Assembly: GCA_012798455.1 (NCBI GenBank)
Contig: JAAZNC010000039.1
Coordinates: 1 to 38,647, forward strand
Direction of reading: 5' to 3'
Length of the DNA: 38,647 nt
Source of the DNA: Chloroflexota bacterium
Lineage (GTDB): Bacteria; Chloroflexota; Anaerolineae; Anaerolineales; Anaerolineaceae
The translations under genes were made by a program, and so were the position numbers. This document shows positions 24,058 to 32,720 of this stretch, piece by piece. The notes below the pieces were generated by a model. It saw nothing but the letters and a program-made list of their open reading frames with translations, did no database searches and was not told the DNA's origin. Within the stretch, counting starts at the first letter, position 1. Each line of letters opens with the position of its first letter.

Positions 24058-25206
24058 ATGAAACGGAGACAACTGCTTTTATTGGTTTTATTTTTTTTGT
24101 TCTATGCCGGTGCCGGTTCTGTTGAGCCAATGCTTTCCCTTTTCTTTCAAGAAAAAGGATTTCCCCTGGAACAGATCAGCGTTCTCACTATACTGCCGCG
24201 GTTGATGATCTTTTTCGCCGGTCCCTTATGGGCAGGGCTGGCGGATAGTTTGCGCATCCATAAATTGATTTTTCCTCTGACGATGGCATTATCGATCCCG
24301 TTTGCGCTGGGGATGCTGCCAGATATGAGTTATGGTTGGCTGTTTCTGGTCACTCTGTTGTTTTCCATCAGCTTTGCGCCTGTGCGCTCTCTGTGTGATG
24401 GCATGGCTGTATCTGTTCTAAACAACAAAAGCTACGAGTATGGCAGGGTTCGAGCCTGGGGAGCAATAGGGTATGCCTTTGCCACCTTAATAGTGGGGTT
24501 TTTTGCGGAATTCTATGGCTCGCAGGTAGCGCTGATACTTTTTTCAATTTTTATGTTTTTGGCAGTTTTTATTAACACTCGCATGAAATCGCTACCTCAG
24601 GAGGAGATAGTTTCGTTCAATGTTTTTTCTAAGAATATTTTCAGTAGCTGGCACTGGATTAAATTCCTTTTGATCGCTTTTTTGGCGGGTACGTCAATCA
24701 GTATGGTGCTCACCTACCTGGCGATCTATTTGAAAGATATCGGTTCCAATTCTGCGTTGTTGGGTTTTTCCTTATCGGTTGCTTCGTTGAGCGCTATTCC
24801 CTTTTTTTTCCTGGCTCCGGCAGTTTTAAAGAAACACTCTCCGCTCTCGGTGATGCAATTTTCAATGATGACGTTGGCATTGCGCTGTTTTTTATACACA
24901 CGGGTGACCAATCCCGCCTTCATCCCACTGGTACAGTTATTACATGGGTTATCTTTCTCTCTTTTCTGGTCTGCAGGAGTTCTGTATGTGAAACAGTTGG
25001 TGCCGCAGGGATTTGACGCCAGCGGGCAATCAATTTTTGTGGCATTGTATTTCGGATTAGGGGGTGTAGCAGGTGGTTTTATCGGCGGAATGATCCTTGC
25101 CAACCAGGGTGCAATGGGTATGTTCAATTTTGGCGCAATGGCTGCCCTCATTGGATTATTGGTTTCACTGATACCCTCAGCCAAAAAGAAATCTGTTCAA
25201 AATTAG
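24058..25206 (+). CDS. MFS transporter, LacY-like (MFS_1_like)
   Basis: This 382-residue, 12-helix protein begins with FLFYAGAGSVEPMLSLFFQEKGF, the MFS_1-like pattern. The second region GPLWAGLADSLRIHK corresponds to motif A, and ARVRAWGAIGYA (YGRVRAWGAIGYAFA) is typical of the LacY/PPP-type group. The C-terminal half has LGGVAGGFIGGMIL. Substrate unknown. It lies just after the yggS-like gene and is followed by a 228-nt gap. Confidence 0.85.
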   Translation: MKRRQLLLLVLFFLFYAGAGSVEPMLSLFFQEKGFPLEQISVLTILPRLMIFFAGPLWAGLADSLRIHKLIFPLTMALSIPFALGMLPDMSYGWLFLVTLLFSISFAPVRSLCDGMAVSVLNNKSYEYGRVRAWGAIGYAFATLIVGFFAEFYGSQVALILFSIFMFLAVFINTRMKSLPQEEIVSFNVFSKNIFSSWHWIKFLLIAFLAGTSISMVLTYLAIYLKDIGSNSALLGFSLSVASLSAIPFFFLAPAVLKKHSPLSVMQFSMMTLALRCFLYTRVTNPAFIPLVQLLHGLSFSLFWSAGVLYVKQLVPQGFDASGQSIFVALYFGLGGVAGGFIGGMILANQGAMGMFNFGAMAALIGLLVSLIPSAKKKSVQN

Positions 25207-25326
25207 CAAATTGATGAGAATTCATCTTCATCCGGCTGTAAGAGTAGGGTGAATATAGAATGAATGCAATATGATAAAATTAGTCCAAATATCACAATGA
25301 TTTGATGATGGAAAACCTGCAATAAA

Positions 25327-25356
25327 TTGTTTCTCTCATCGTTCCTATATTATAAT
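25327..25356 (+). promoter_or_regulatory. Candidate promoter of the AOR-Hdr-Flx operon
   Basis: TTGTTT (25327-25332) and TATAAT (25351-25356) are separated by 18 nt, in a 228-base AT-rich gap between the MFS gene and the MoaD-like gene. It is the only strong -10 on the plus strand here. I saw no clear FNR-type or redox-regulator palindrome. Confidence 0.55.
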
Positions 25357-25434
25357 TTTCAAGATTAAAAGATTTTCTTCGATCTATGTTTTTTCCGTCG
25401 AAATTAGTTGAAGAAAAAGGATAAGATTATCGGC

Positions 25435-25728
25435 ATGGATATGATTCAGATCAAGATCGAATTCTCTGGGCTCTCACGAATTCTGGCTCATGCCAATGAT
25501 ATGCTTGTTTCGATACCGTCTAATGGCACTTATGCTGATGTCGTCCGCACGATCGCCGAAAAGTACCCCGATCTGGTAGGAAATGTGATCGATAATTCAA
25601 AGAATGATCTGTTTCCCTCCAATGTTTTTAGCCGTGATGGAAAGACCACGATTTTGCCTGACCAAATGAATGAGACCCCCCACGATGGCGAGACACTGAT
25701 CTTGCTCTCCTTGCTGGCGGGTGGTTAA
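25435..25728 (+). CDS. MoaD/ThiS-family sulfur carrier
   Basis: This protein of about 97 residues has a beta-grasp fold pattern (IQIKIEFSGLSRIL, then a TYADVVRTIAEKYP helix) and ends LLSLLAGG. The terminal Gly-Gly is the adenylation/thiocarboxylation site of ubiquitin-like sulfur carriers. The start is uncertain: TTG at 25408, ATG at 25435 and ATG at 25441 are in frame, none with an ideal Shine-Dalgarno. MoaD-like genes often precede AOR-family genes and probably help make the tungsten/molybdenum pterin dithiolene. Confidence 0.85.
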   Translation: MDMIQIKIEFSGLSRILAHANDMLVSIPSNGTYADVVRTIAEKYPDLVGNVIDNSKNDLFPSNVFSRDGKTTILPDQMNETPHDGETLILLSLLAGG

Positions 25729-25759
25729 TTTATTTTTTTATTATGAAGGAGAGAAATAT

Positions 25760-27643
25760 ATGTACGGTTATCATGGCAAGATTCTGCATATCGACTTGAA
25801 AGAGAAGAAGTACTGGACGGAGCAGAAACCGGAAGAATGGTATAAGAAATATATCGGGGGAGTTTCTATGGCGACCCGGCTATGCTGGGAAAATATCAAA
25901 CCCGGTTGTGACGCTTATGCCCCGGAAAATCCGGTTTGTTTTGCCAATGGTATCTTTGCCGGCACACCCGTTCCTGTGGGAGGAAAATACGGGCTGGCTT
26001 CCAAATCGCCCATGTCAGGTTTTATCGGTGACAGCTTATCCGGCAGCTGGTTTTCCATTGCCTTGAAGAGAGCCGGATGGGATGGCGTGGTTATCCACAA
26101 TATCAGTGACGATTGGGTGAATGTTTTCGTCGATGATGACCATGTGGAATTTCGTGACGCGAAATCCCTGCTGGGATTGGGTACTTTTGAGACTGAAGAA
26201 GCCATTCGTGAGCAACTGCATGATGACCAGGTTCGTTCAGCTACCATCGGTCCCTCTGGCGAAAATATGGTGCGTTTTGCCAATGTGACCAATGATGGTC
26301 GTCAGGCGGGTCGCACGGGGCATGGCTCTGTGTGGGGTTCCAAGAAATTGAAAGCTGTTTCAGTGCGTGGTACACATGGGATAAAGGTAGCTGACCCCGA
26401 AACTCTTATGAAGCTGTCTTTTGACATTACCAAAGAAGCACAGGGTCCACATACTTCCAAATACCGCATCTTGGGCACCTCCACCAATGTGCTTAATATG
26501 AATAAACTGGGGCTGTTGCCCACCCGCAATTACCAGGAAGGTACCTTCGAAGATGCCGAAATGGTGAGTGGTGAATATTTGCACGAACATCACAAAGTGA
26601 AGACCATCGCGTGTGCACAGTGCCCTATCGCGTGCGAGCAAATGTCTATGGCAAAAGGAGAGTACGAAGGTGCTATGACCGGCATTGAATATGAGTGTCT
26701 GTTTGCCAATGGTCCCAATTTGGGTATCAATGATATGAGTGCCGTGATCAAATTGATCTCGGTTGCAGACCATTCCGGAATGGATGCCATGAGCATGGGC
26801 ATAACCATTTCATGGAGCATGGAAACTTTTGAGCGCGGTATTTTCAAGAAAGAAGATTTCAAATGCGAAAGCCATCCGGATGGCTTCGAACCGTATTTCG
26901 GTAATGGTCAGGCGGCGGTCTATCTGGCAGAGATGATCCGTGATCGTGAAGGCATTGGTGCATTATTGTCTGAAGGGACCCGCATTGCCAGCCAAACTAT
27001 CGATAAAGAGCGCGGCACGGAAACTTGGAAATGGGCAATGCAGAGTAAAGGGGTGGAGCCCGCTGGTTATGATGCGCGTGGGTTAAAAACATTCTCACTG
27101 GGTTCGGCGGTTGGGACGCGCGGACCTTGCCATAATCGCTCAGCAGCTTATGATGTGGATATCCAGGGAGTGGTCGATCGTTTCAGTGTGGATGAGACGC
27201 GCGGTGAACATGCCAAAGATGCAGAGGAATATGCGGCTGTATACGATACTTTGCCGCTGTGCAAGTTCATTCGGCGCTGTTTCACCGGCAAAGCAGATCG
27301 TGCCGGAGCGTGGCCAACCATCGTTAAATTGATCAACGCGACTACTGGTTGGGAGCTTGAATATGATGACATTGATCAGATCGGCTCGCGAGCAGTGACC
27401 ATGAAAAAAGCTTTCAATATTCGTGAAGGTTGGAAACGTACCGATGATGCTCTACCGTGGCGCTGGATGCATGATCCGATGACCAAGGGTGCTTCTGCTG
27501 GTCATGTCACCACCGAAGAAGAATTGGAATATATGAAGGATTTGTATTACAAAGCCAAAGGTTGGACCAAAGACGGCATGATACCCAAAGAGAATTTGAT
27601 CCAGCTCGGTATGGAAGACGTAGCTGAACAGATCGGCGTATAA
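25760..27643 (+). CDS. Aldehyde:ferredoxin oxidoreductase-family tungsten enzyme
   Basis: This 627-residue protein starts at ATG 25760 (GAAGGAG upstream), in MYGYHGKILHIDL, typical of the AOR family. The [4Fe-4S] cluster ligands are CAQCPIAC (about 285-292) and Cys about 501 (LPLCKF). The pterin-binding segments include TGHGSVWGSKKLKA (about 195) and AGYDARGLKTFSLGSAVGTRGPCHNR (about 437). The family oxidises aldehydes or reduces acids, or (BamB) aromatic acyl-CoA. The exact substrate is not readable. Its neighbours (ferredoxin, HdrA, Flx) suggest an electron-bifurcating complex. Confidence 0.93.
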   Translation: MYGYHGKILHIDLKEKKYWTEQKPEEWYKKYIGGVSMATRLCWENIKPGCDAYAPENPVCFANGIFAGTPVPVGGKYGLASKSPMSGFIGDSLSGSWFSIALKRAGWDGVVIHNISDDWVNVFVDDDHVEFRDAKSLLGLGTFETEEAIREQLHDDQVRSATIGPSGENMVRFANVTNDGRQAGRTGHGSVWGSKKLKAVSVRGTHGIKVADPETLMKLSFDITKEAQGPHTSKYRILGTSTNVLNMNKLGLLPTRNYQEGTFEDAEMVSGEYLHEHHKVKTIACAQCPIACEQMSMAKGEYEGAMTGIEYECLFANGPNLGINDMSAVIKLISVADHSGMDAMSMGITISWSMETFERGIFKKEDFKCESHPDGFEPYFGNGQAAVYLAEMIRDREGIGALLSEGTRIASQTIDKERGTETWKWAMQSKGVEPAGYDARGLKTFSLGSAVGTRGPCHNRSAAYDVDIQGVVDRFSVDETRGEHAKDAEEYAAVYDTLPLCKFIRRCFTGKADRAGAWPTIVKLINATTGWELEYDDIDQIGSRAVTMKKAFNIREGWKRTDDALPWRWMHDPMTKGASAGHVTTEEELEYMKDLYYKAKGWTKDGMIPKENLIQLGMEDVAEQIGV

Positions 27644-27654
27644 CGGAGCAGATA

Positions 27655-28158
27655 ATGACAACTTCAACCTCAAAATACCAGTATGTAGACTGTGACCCCG
27701 AAAAATGTATCGGTTGCCAGTTATGCGAATATGTGTGTTCTTTCAATAAGACTGGTGAATATAATTCATATCGTAGCCGCATTCGCACCGTGCGCGTGGA
27801 TGAGGTTCTCATCACTGCCATTGCCTGCCGCACCTGCGAGAATGCGCCCTGTGTGCGGGTTTGCCCACAGGATGCGTTGACCCAGGATCCCAAGACTGGC
27901 ATCATCCATGTGGATACTGCCAAATGCGATGCTTGCGCGTGGTGCGTGGAAGCCTGCGATTTTGGTGCCATTTCCATGAATCCTGCCACCAAACTGGCGG
28001 AGATTTGTGATCAATGTGAAGAATTAGAAGATGGTCCGCAGTGTATAAAATGGTGCCCCAAAGAAGCATTATTCTTGACCACTCCCGACCAGCGAGCGCA
28101 AAAAGCCCGCCGCAAATTGATCAAAGATGAAGTGATCGGCATCAAAACTGCCGGTTAG
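27655..28158 (+). CDS. Four-cluster [4Fe-4S] ferredoxin-type subunit
   Basis: This 167-residue protein resembles CooF/HycB-type electron-transfer subunits. Cys motifs are CIGCQLCEYVC (about 20-30), CRTCENAPCVRVCP (about 60-73), CDACAWCVEACD (about 91-102) and CDQCEELEDGPQCIKWCP (about 120-137). The pattern gives four [4Fe-4S] clusters. It starts 11 nt after the AOR stop, so it is probably the AOR electron acceptor. BamC, partner of BamB in class II benzoyl-CoA reductase, is the closest analogue by arrangement. Confidence 0.92.
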   Translation: MTTSTSKYQYVDCDPEKCIGCQLCEYVCSFNKTGEYNSYRSRIRTVRVDEVLITAIACRTCENAPCVRVCPQDALTQDPKTGIIHVDTAKCDACAWCVEACDFGAISMNPATKLAEICDQCEELEDGPQCIKWCPKEALFLTTPDQRAQKARRKLIKDEVIGIKTAG

Positions 28159-28207
28159 CCCACCATCCATGGCAGTTGCAAGGATGAGAATGCATTAAAG
28201 GAGCAAG

Positions 28208-30724
28208 ATGGCAGAACAAAAACCAGATGAAGAACTGAGGATCGGCGTATATATTTGCCACTGTGGTACCAATATTGCCGGGGTCATTGATCCGGCTGAA
28301 GTAGCCGAGTGGGCATCTCACCTGCCCGGTGTGGTACGTGCTACCGATACCCTGTATGCCTGTGCTGATAGCGGGCAATCTCTAATAAAGGAAGATATCA
28401 AGAAATACAACCTGAACCGGGTGGTTGTTTCGGCCTGTTCGGTGCGTATGCACGAGACCACCTTCCGTGGTGCGGTTTCGGAAGCGGGGTTGAACCCATT
28501 TCTGATGGAAATGGCAAATATACGTGAACAATGCACCTGGGCGCATGGACATGATAAAGCTGGTGCATTGGAAAAAGCCAAAGATCTGACAGCGGCTGCG
28601 ATTGCCAAAGCTCGTTTCCTAAATCCGCTCACCATGATCAAGGTGCCTGTTACCAAACGAGCCATGGTCATCGGTGGCGGGGTGGCAGGTATCAGCGCCG
28701 CGCTCGATCTGGCAGATCAGGGTATTGAGACCATTTTAGTGGAGAAAGAACCGACTATCGGTGGGGTCATGGCACAGTTGAACAAGACCTTCCCCACCAT
28801 GGACTGTAGTATATGAATTCTCGCACCTAAAATGGTTGACGCGGCGCGTCATCCCAAAATTGATGTGAGAACGTACACGAATGTAGAGCGTGTAGAAGGC
28901 TACGTAGGCAATTTCAAGGTGCAGTTGCGTGAGAAAGCACGTTATGTACGTGCTGACCGCTGCAATGGCTGTGGTGAATGCGCTAAAGCCTGTCCTATTG
29001 AAGTTCCTAATTATTTTGAAATGGATCTGGCTCCGCGGAAGGCAGCTTATGTTCCTATGAGCCAGTCGATTCCTCTTTTATATACCATCGATGAAGAAGC
29101 CTGCATCCATTGCTATAAATGTGTGGATGCTTGTGCTGGGTTGGAAGCCATCGATTTCAGTCAACAGGATAAAGTGGAATGGGAAGATATTGGTTCTATC
29201 ATTGTAGCAACTGGCTTCAACCATTTCGATCCGAGCGTTATGCCTGAATATGGCTATAGCCGCTTTCCTAATGTTATCACTGCCATGGAAATGGAACGTC
29301 TCAACAATTCTGCCGGGCCTACTACCGGCAATCTGATCCGCCCCAGCGATCAAAAGAATCCCAACCGTCTGGCGATCATTAACTGCGTTGGTTCACGCGA
29401 TAAACGTTTCAATCCGTGGTGTTCCAACTTCTGCTGTATGTACGCCATCAAGAATGCAGTGTTGTTGAAACAGATGAATCCGGAGATCGATATCTCGGTT
29501 TATTATATGGATATTCGTACGCCTTCTAAAGGTTATGAAGAATTCTATGACCGGGCTCGCGGCATGGGTATCCGCTTCATTCAAGGGCGTCCCAGTCTGG
29601 TCACGGAAGATCCAGTAACCCGAAACTTGTTTGTTCATTCGGAAGATGTTTCCCTGGGTAAGGTGGTGGAGCATGAATACGATATGGTCATGCTCAACCA
29701 GGCTGCTGTTCCCCAGCCGGATGTGGATACTGTCAGTTCTGTTTTGAATATCACCCAGAGTCCGGGTGGTTGGTTCATGGAATACCATCCTAAACTGCGC
29801 CCGGTGGATAGCCCGACTGATGGCATTTTCCTGGCGGGTGCCTGCCAGGGTTTGAAGGATATTCCTTCTTCCGTTTCCTCCGGGTTGGCAACTGCGTCAC
29901 GTGCCAGCCGCATCTTGCATTCGGATGAATGGGAGATCGAACCCATCATCGCACAGGTCTGGGAAGATCGCTGTGTCATGGCGGATGGTAAAGTGTGTGG
30001 TGTGTGTGCCAAGGCTTGTCCCTATGGTGCCATTATCATCGAAGAAGGCAAAGCCGCGTCGGTGACCGTGGCAAAGTGCCATGGTTGTGGTGGTTGTGTG
30101 GCGGAATGCCCGCATAATGCCATCACCCAGATGCATTTCACTGATGCCCAGATACTTTCGCAGATGCGTGCTCTACTAGCAGATAAACCCGAAGAAAAGA
30201 TCTTTGCATTCCGCTGCCATTGGTGCTCGTATGGTGGTGCAGACCTGGCTGGTACCAGCCACTTCGATTACAGTGCCAACGAACGTGGTATGCGCGTGAT
30301 GTGTTCGGCACGTATGGATACCGATTTTATTTATGAAGCTTATCGCCTGGGAGCCGGAGCGGTATTATATTCCGGCTGCCACCCGCAGGACTGCCACTAT
30401 ATTACCGGGCAGCAGGTGGGCGCTACCCGTGCGGATCGCCTGATGAAGCTTTTCAACAAACTAGAAATGACCCCTGGCAGGTTCCGGGTGGAATGGATCA
30501 GCGCGGCTGAGGGAGATAAATATTCACGCGTGATCAATGAACTGCAGCAGGTCATCGATTCCATCCCCCACGAGCAGCTCATGGCTGAGATCGAGCGTTT
30601 GCGACCGGAAATGGAAAAGCGCTCTCGCCGCATGTATGAAATACCCGAAATAGACAAGGCTGTTACTTACTCGGATGAAATGGTGAAAGCCATCATTGCC
30701 CAGGAGGTGAAGGGTGGAGAGTAA
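28208..30724 (+). CDS. hdrA: HdrA-like flavin/iron-sulfur subunit, predicted selenoprotein (UGA = Sec203)
   Basis: The two ORFs (to 28816 and from 28832) are in the same frame and join through one TGA (28814-28816), giving 838 residues. The site reads FPTMDCSI-U-ILAPKM, where HdrA proteins have Cys. Domains: N-terminal region (about 8-115); FAD Rossmann fold (VIGGGVAGISAA, about 155); ferredoxin CNGCGECAKACP (about 252) and CIHCYKC (about 299); cluster motif CVGSRDKRFNPWCSNFCC (about 393-410); C-terminal CGVCAKACP and CHGCGGCVAECP (about 598, 625); then an MvhD-like domain (FRCHWCSYGG to GCHPQDCHY, about 667-730). The FAD is the expected bifurcation site. A TGC-to-TGA sequencing error is the alternative. 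Confidence 0.9.
28834..28854 (+). promoter_or_regulatory. Candidate bacterial SECIS hairpin for hdrA
   Basis: TGACGC (28837-28842) pairs with GCGTCA (28846-28851) around a GGC loop. A U-U mismatch and two G-C pairs (28834-28835 with 28853-28854) extend the stem. The loop G lies 26 nt after the TGA, within the known range for bacterial SECIS elements, and the loop begins with G. It lies inside the coding sequence, as bacterial SECIS elements do. Confidence 0.75.
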
Positions 30725-31319
30725 CCCGAATGCAACCCTGCGAGATCAGCTTGTCTCTCTTGAGGGTTGTGAAAAAGTGGATATGTGTTTTTCATGCGGA
30801 ACCTGTGTAAGCCGTTGTTTGATCCAGCAGAAAATAGAACCTGAATACAATCCACGCCGTTTGTTGAAGATGATCGCATTGGATATGGAAAAAGAAGCAT
30901 ACTCTGCTCCAACAGTGTTTTTATGTTCCGCATGTGATTTGTGCTATGAAGCCTGTCCGCAACAAATCCATATTTCTGCAATACTAACCAATACGAAGAA
31001 ATTAGCATTTAAAGCTGGGTATACCTCTCCCTTGAAAGTGGCAAAAGTGGATGAGCAGACTTGTGTAGCCTGTGGATATTGTGAAAAGGTATGTCCTTAT
31101 CAGGCGATCACCCTGCAAGAAAAGAAAATTCCATTTAGAGGAAATGCAGTGTTAGTGGCAACGGTAGATGCAGAGATGTGTATGGCTTGTGGAACTTGCT
31201 CCGTCGCATGCCGTTCAAATTCCATCGAACTCCAAGAATTGGAGAACAGTGAGATGATCATGGACTCATTATGGACATGGATCGAAAGAGGAGGGGTCAA
31301 TGAAAACAGTAGAATCTAA
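30714..31319 (+). CDS. HdrC-like subunit fused to a 2[4Fe-4S] ferredoxin
   Basis: The start is GTG 30714 (AGGAGG 6 nt upstream), inside the end of hdrA. The N-terminal half (1-95) has HdrC motifs: CFSCGTCVSRC with INPRRLL-type NPRRLLKM, then CSACDLCYEACPQQI. The C-terminal part (about 105-185) has CVACGYCEKVCP and CMACGTCSVACR, a dicluster ferredoxin. HdrC normally passes electrons between HdrA and HdrB, but no HdrB is here. The 20-nt overlap with the next gene suggests coupling. Confidence 0.9.
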   Translation: MESNPNATLRDQLVSLEGCEKVDMCFSCGTCVSRCLIQQKIEPEYNPRRLLKMIALDMEKEAYSAPTVFLCSACDLCYEACPQQIHISAILTNTKKLAFKAGYTSPLKVAKVDEQTCVACGYCEKVCPYQAITLQEKKIPFRGNAVLVATVDAEMCMACGTCSVACRSNSIELQELENSEMIMDSLWTWIERGGVNENSRI

Positions 31320-31743
31320 AAAGCCCCAAATCGTGTTATTCCAATGTCAATATTGCCTGGCTTCAAGTATGGATCAGGCTTGGGTGGAAAATGATCTGCC
31401 TGCCAATGTCAAACTGATCAAAGTACCATGCTCCGGACGAATTGATCCGTTATATATTCTCAATGCAGTGCAGGGCGGGGCGGACGGGATCATGGTTTGT
31501 GGTTGTGATCCACATAAATGCCATTATAAAGAAGGCAACCTGCATGCCAGACGGGCTTTATCCGAATTCAGGAATTTTCTGGATATGCTTGGTTATCCAT
31601 CTGACCGCTTCGTTTTCCATTGGATGGGGATCAATGAACACAGCTTGATCCAGCCGCTTCTCTCTGACTTTGAGAACAAGTTGATGAATGCTGATCTGGA
31701 AAAACATCTGGATACTCGCCAGGTTGATCAGGAGTATTTCTAA
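31300..31743 (+). CDS. MvhD-like [2Fe-2S] electron-transfer subunit (FlxD-like)
   Basis: This 147-residue protein is a stand-alone copy of the MvhD domain: IVLFQCQYCLASSMDQA, IKVPCSGRIDPLYILNAVQGGADGIMVCGCDPHKCHYKEGN. The four conserved cysteines (CxxC; CSGR; GCDPHKCHY) are present. In Hdr complexes it connects the electron donor to HdrA. A second MvhD-like domain is fused to HdrA's C-terminus, so the complex has two. GGAGG lies 5 nt before the ATG. Confidence 0.92.
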   Translation: MKTVESKKPQIVLFQCQYCLASSMDQAWVENDLPANVKLIKVPCSGRIDPLYILNAVQGGADGIMVCGCDPHKCHYKEGNLHARRALSEFRNFLDMLGYPSDRFVFHWMGINEHSLIQPLLSDFENKLMNADLEKHLDTRQVDQEYF

Positions 31744-32720
31744 TGGAAAACCCTCGCATTCAAAAAATTCGCGCAGAAGCTCAGAAACTGCTTATTGAAG
31801 AGAAAGTCGACGTGGTGATCGGATTCAAGAAAGGATCACTGCCATCCAAGATGCAGCCCTTTTTTGCCAGCAGTGTTGAAGAGATAGAGCAGTTGGAATT
31901 GAATGGACTTTGCAGTAACAATCTGGCAGTGTATTTAAACCATCGATCAAAGGGAGAGCGAGTTGCTATCATTTGCCGGGGTTGTGAAAGCCGGGGGATC
32001 CAAACACTGGTGTTGGAAAATCGCCATGCTCGTGAAAATTTGACTTTGATCGGGATACCCTGTATTGGGATCCTAGACATACATAAGATCGAACAGAAGC
32101 TGCAAGGATCTATATCTTCAATTACCGAAGAAGAAGGACAGGTGGTTGTGGTATCTGGTGGGAGGGAGCACCGTTTTGATCGTTTGGATTTGCTCCACGA
32201 TGCCTGCTTACACTGTGAGCATCCTACCCCAGTAAATGTAGACATAATGATCGATGAAGCGGGATGGATCCCGGAAAATTCTTTTGATAAGTCATATTGC
32301 CAGGCATTTCGTTTGCTTAATATTGCTCAGCGTTATGAAAAATTTTCACATGAGACGGAGCGATGTATTCGCTGTTATGCCTGCCGGGAAGCGTGCCCGA
32401 TGTGTTATTGCGAAGAATGCTTTGTCGATCATTCCAGACCGCAGTGGATAGAAAGTACCGTTGAGCAAGCCGGGCAGCAAGCCTGGCATATTATCCGTGC
32501 TTTTCATCAGACCGGTCGTTGTGTTAGTTGTGGCGCATGCGAGCGGGCGTGCCCGCTGGAAATAAAAATGACTTATCTGACGGATCTCCTGAATCAGGAT
32601 ATGGAACGCGATTATGGATTTGAAGTGGGTATGCTGCCAGATCAGTTGCCACCATTTGCTACTTTGTCAGAAACGGAAGAGCAGTTTTTCCACCAACAGG
32701 ATGGTGATCATGTCCATTAA
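31743..32720 (+). CDS. FlxC-like iron-sulfur protein
   Basis: This 325-residue protein has an N-terminal domain (about 1-190) with a conserved VAIICRGCESRGIQTLVLE and IGIPCIGILD, and CLHCEHPTPV. It then has a cysteine-rich ferredoxin region CIRCYACREACPMCYCEECF (about 211-230) and CVSCGACERACP (about 260-271). It resembles the FrhB/FdhB-like, ferredoxin-containing FlxC subunit of Flx-Hdr clusters. It starts on the last base of the previous stop. It probably relays electrons between FlxB/A and HdrA. Confidence 0.8.
   Translation: MENPRIQKIRAEAQKLLIEEKVDVVIGFKKGSLPSKMQPFFASSVEEIEQLELNGLCSNNLAVYLNHRSKGERVAIICRGCESRGIQTLVLENRHARENLTLIGIPCIGILDIHKIEQKLQGSISSITEEEGQVVVVSGGREHRFDRLDLLHDACLHCEHPTPVNVDIMIDEAGWIPENSFDKSYCQAFRLLNIAQRYEKFSHETERCIRCYACREACPMCYCEECFVDHSRPQWIESTVEQAGQQAWHIIRAFHQTGRCVSCGACERACPLEIKMTYLTDLLNQDMERDYGFEVGMLPDQLPPFATLSETEEQFFHQQDGDHVH

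Noticed and set aside
24726..25184. Minus-strand ORF of 152 aa in the MFS gene
   Set aside because: It is antisense to a transporter; the Pro/Asn-rich translation is a by-product.
25373..25417. Inverted repeat TTTTCTTC / GAAGAAAA in the leader of the AOR operon
   Set aside because: The stem is AT-rich with a 29-nt loop and unlikely to be stable; not called as a riboswitch.
27507..27992. Minus-strand ORF of 161 aa over the ferredoxin gene
   Set aside because: It is antisense to a gene with intact Cys motifs and has no recognisable domain.
28832..30724. Separate hdrA gene starting at ATG 28832
   Set aside because: There is no Shine-Dalgarno before this ATG. It is in the same frame as the upstream part, and the sequence between TGA and ATG (ILAPK) is conserved HdrA.
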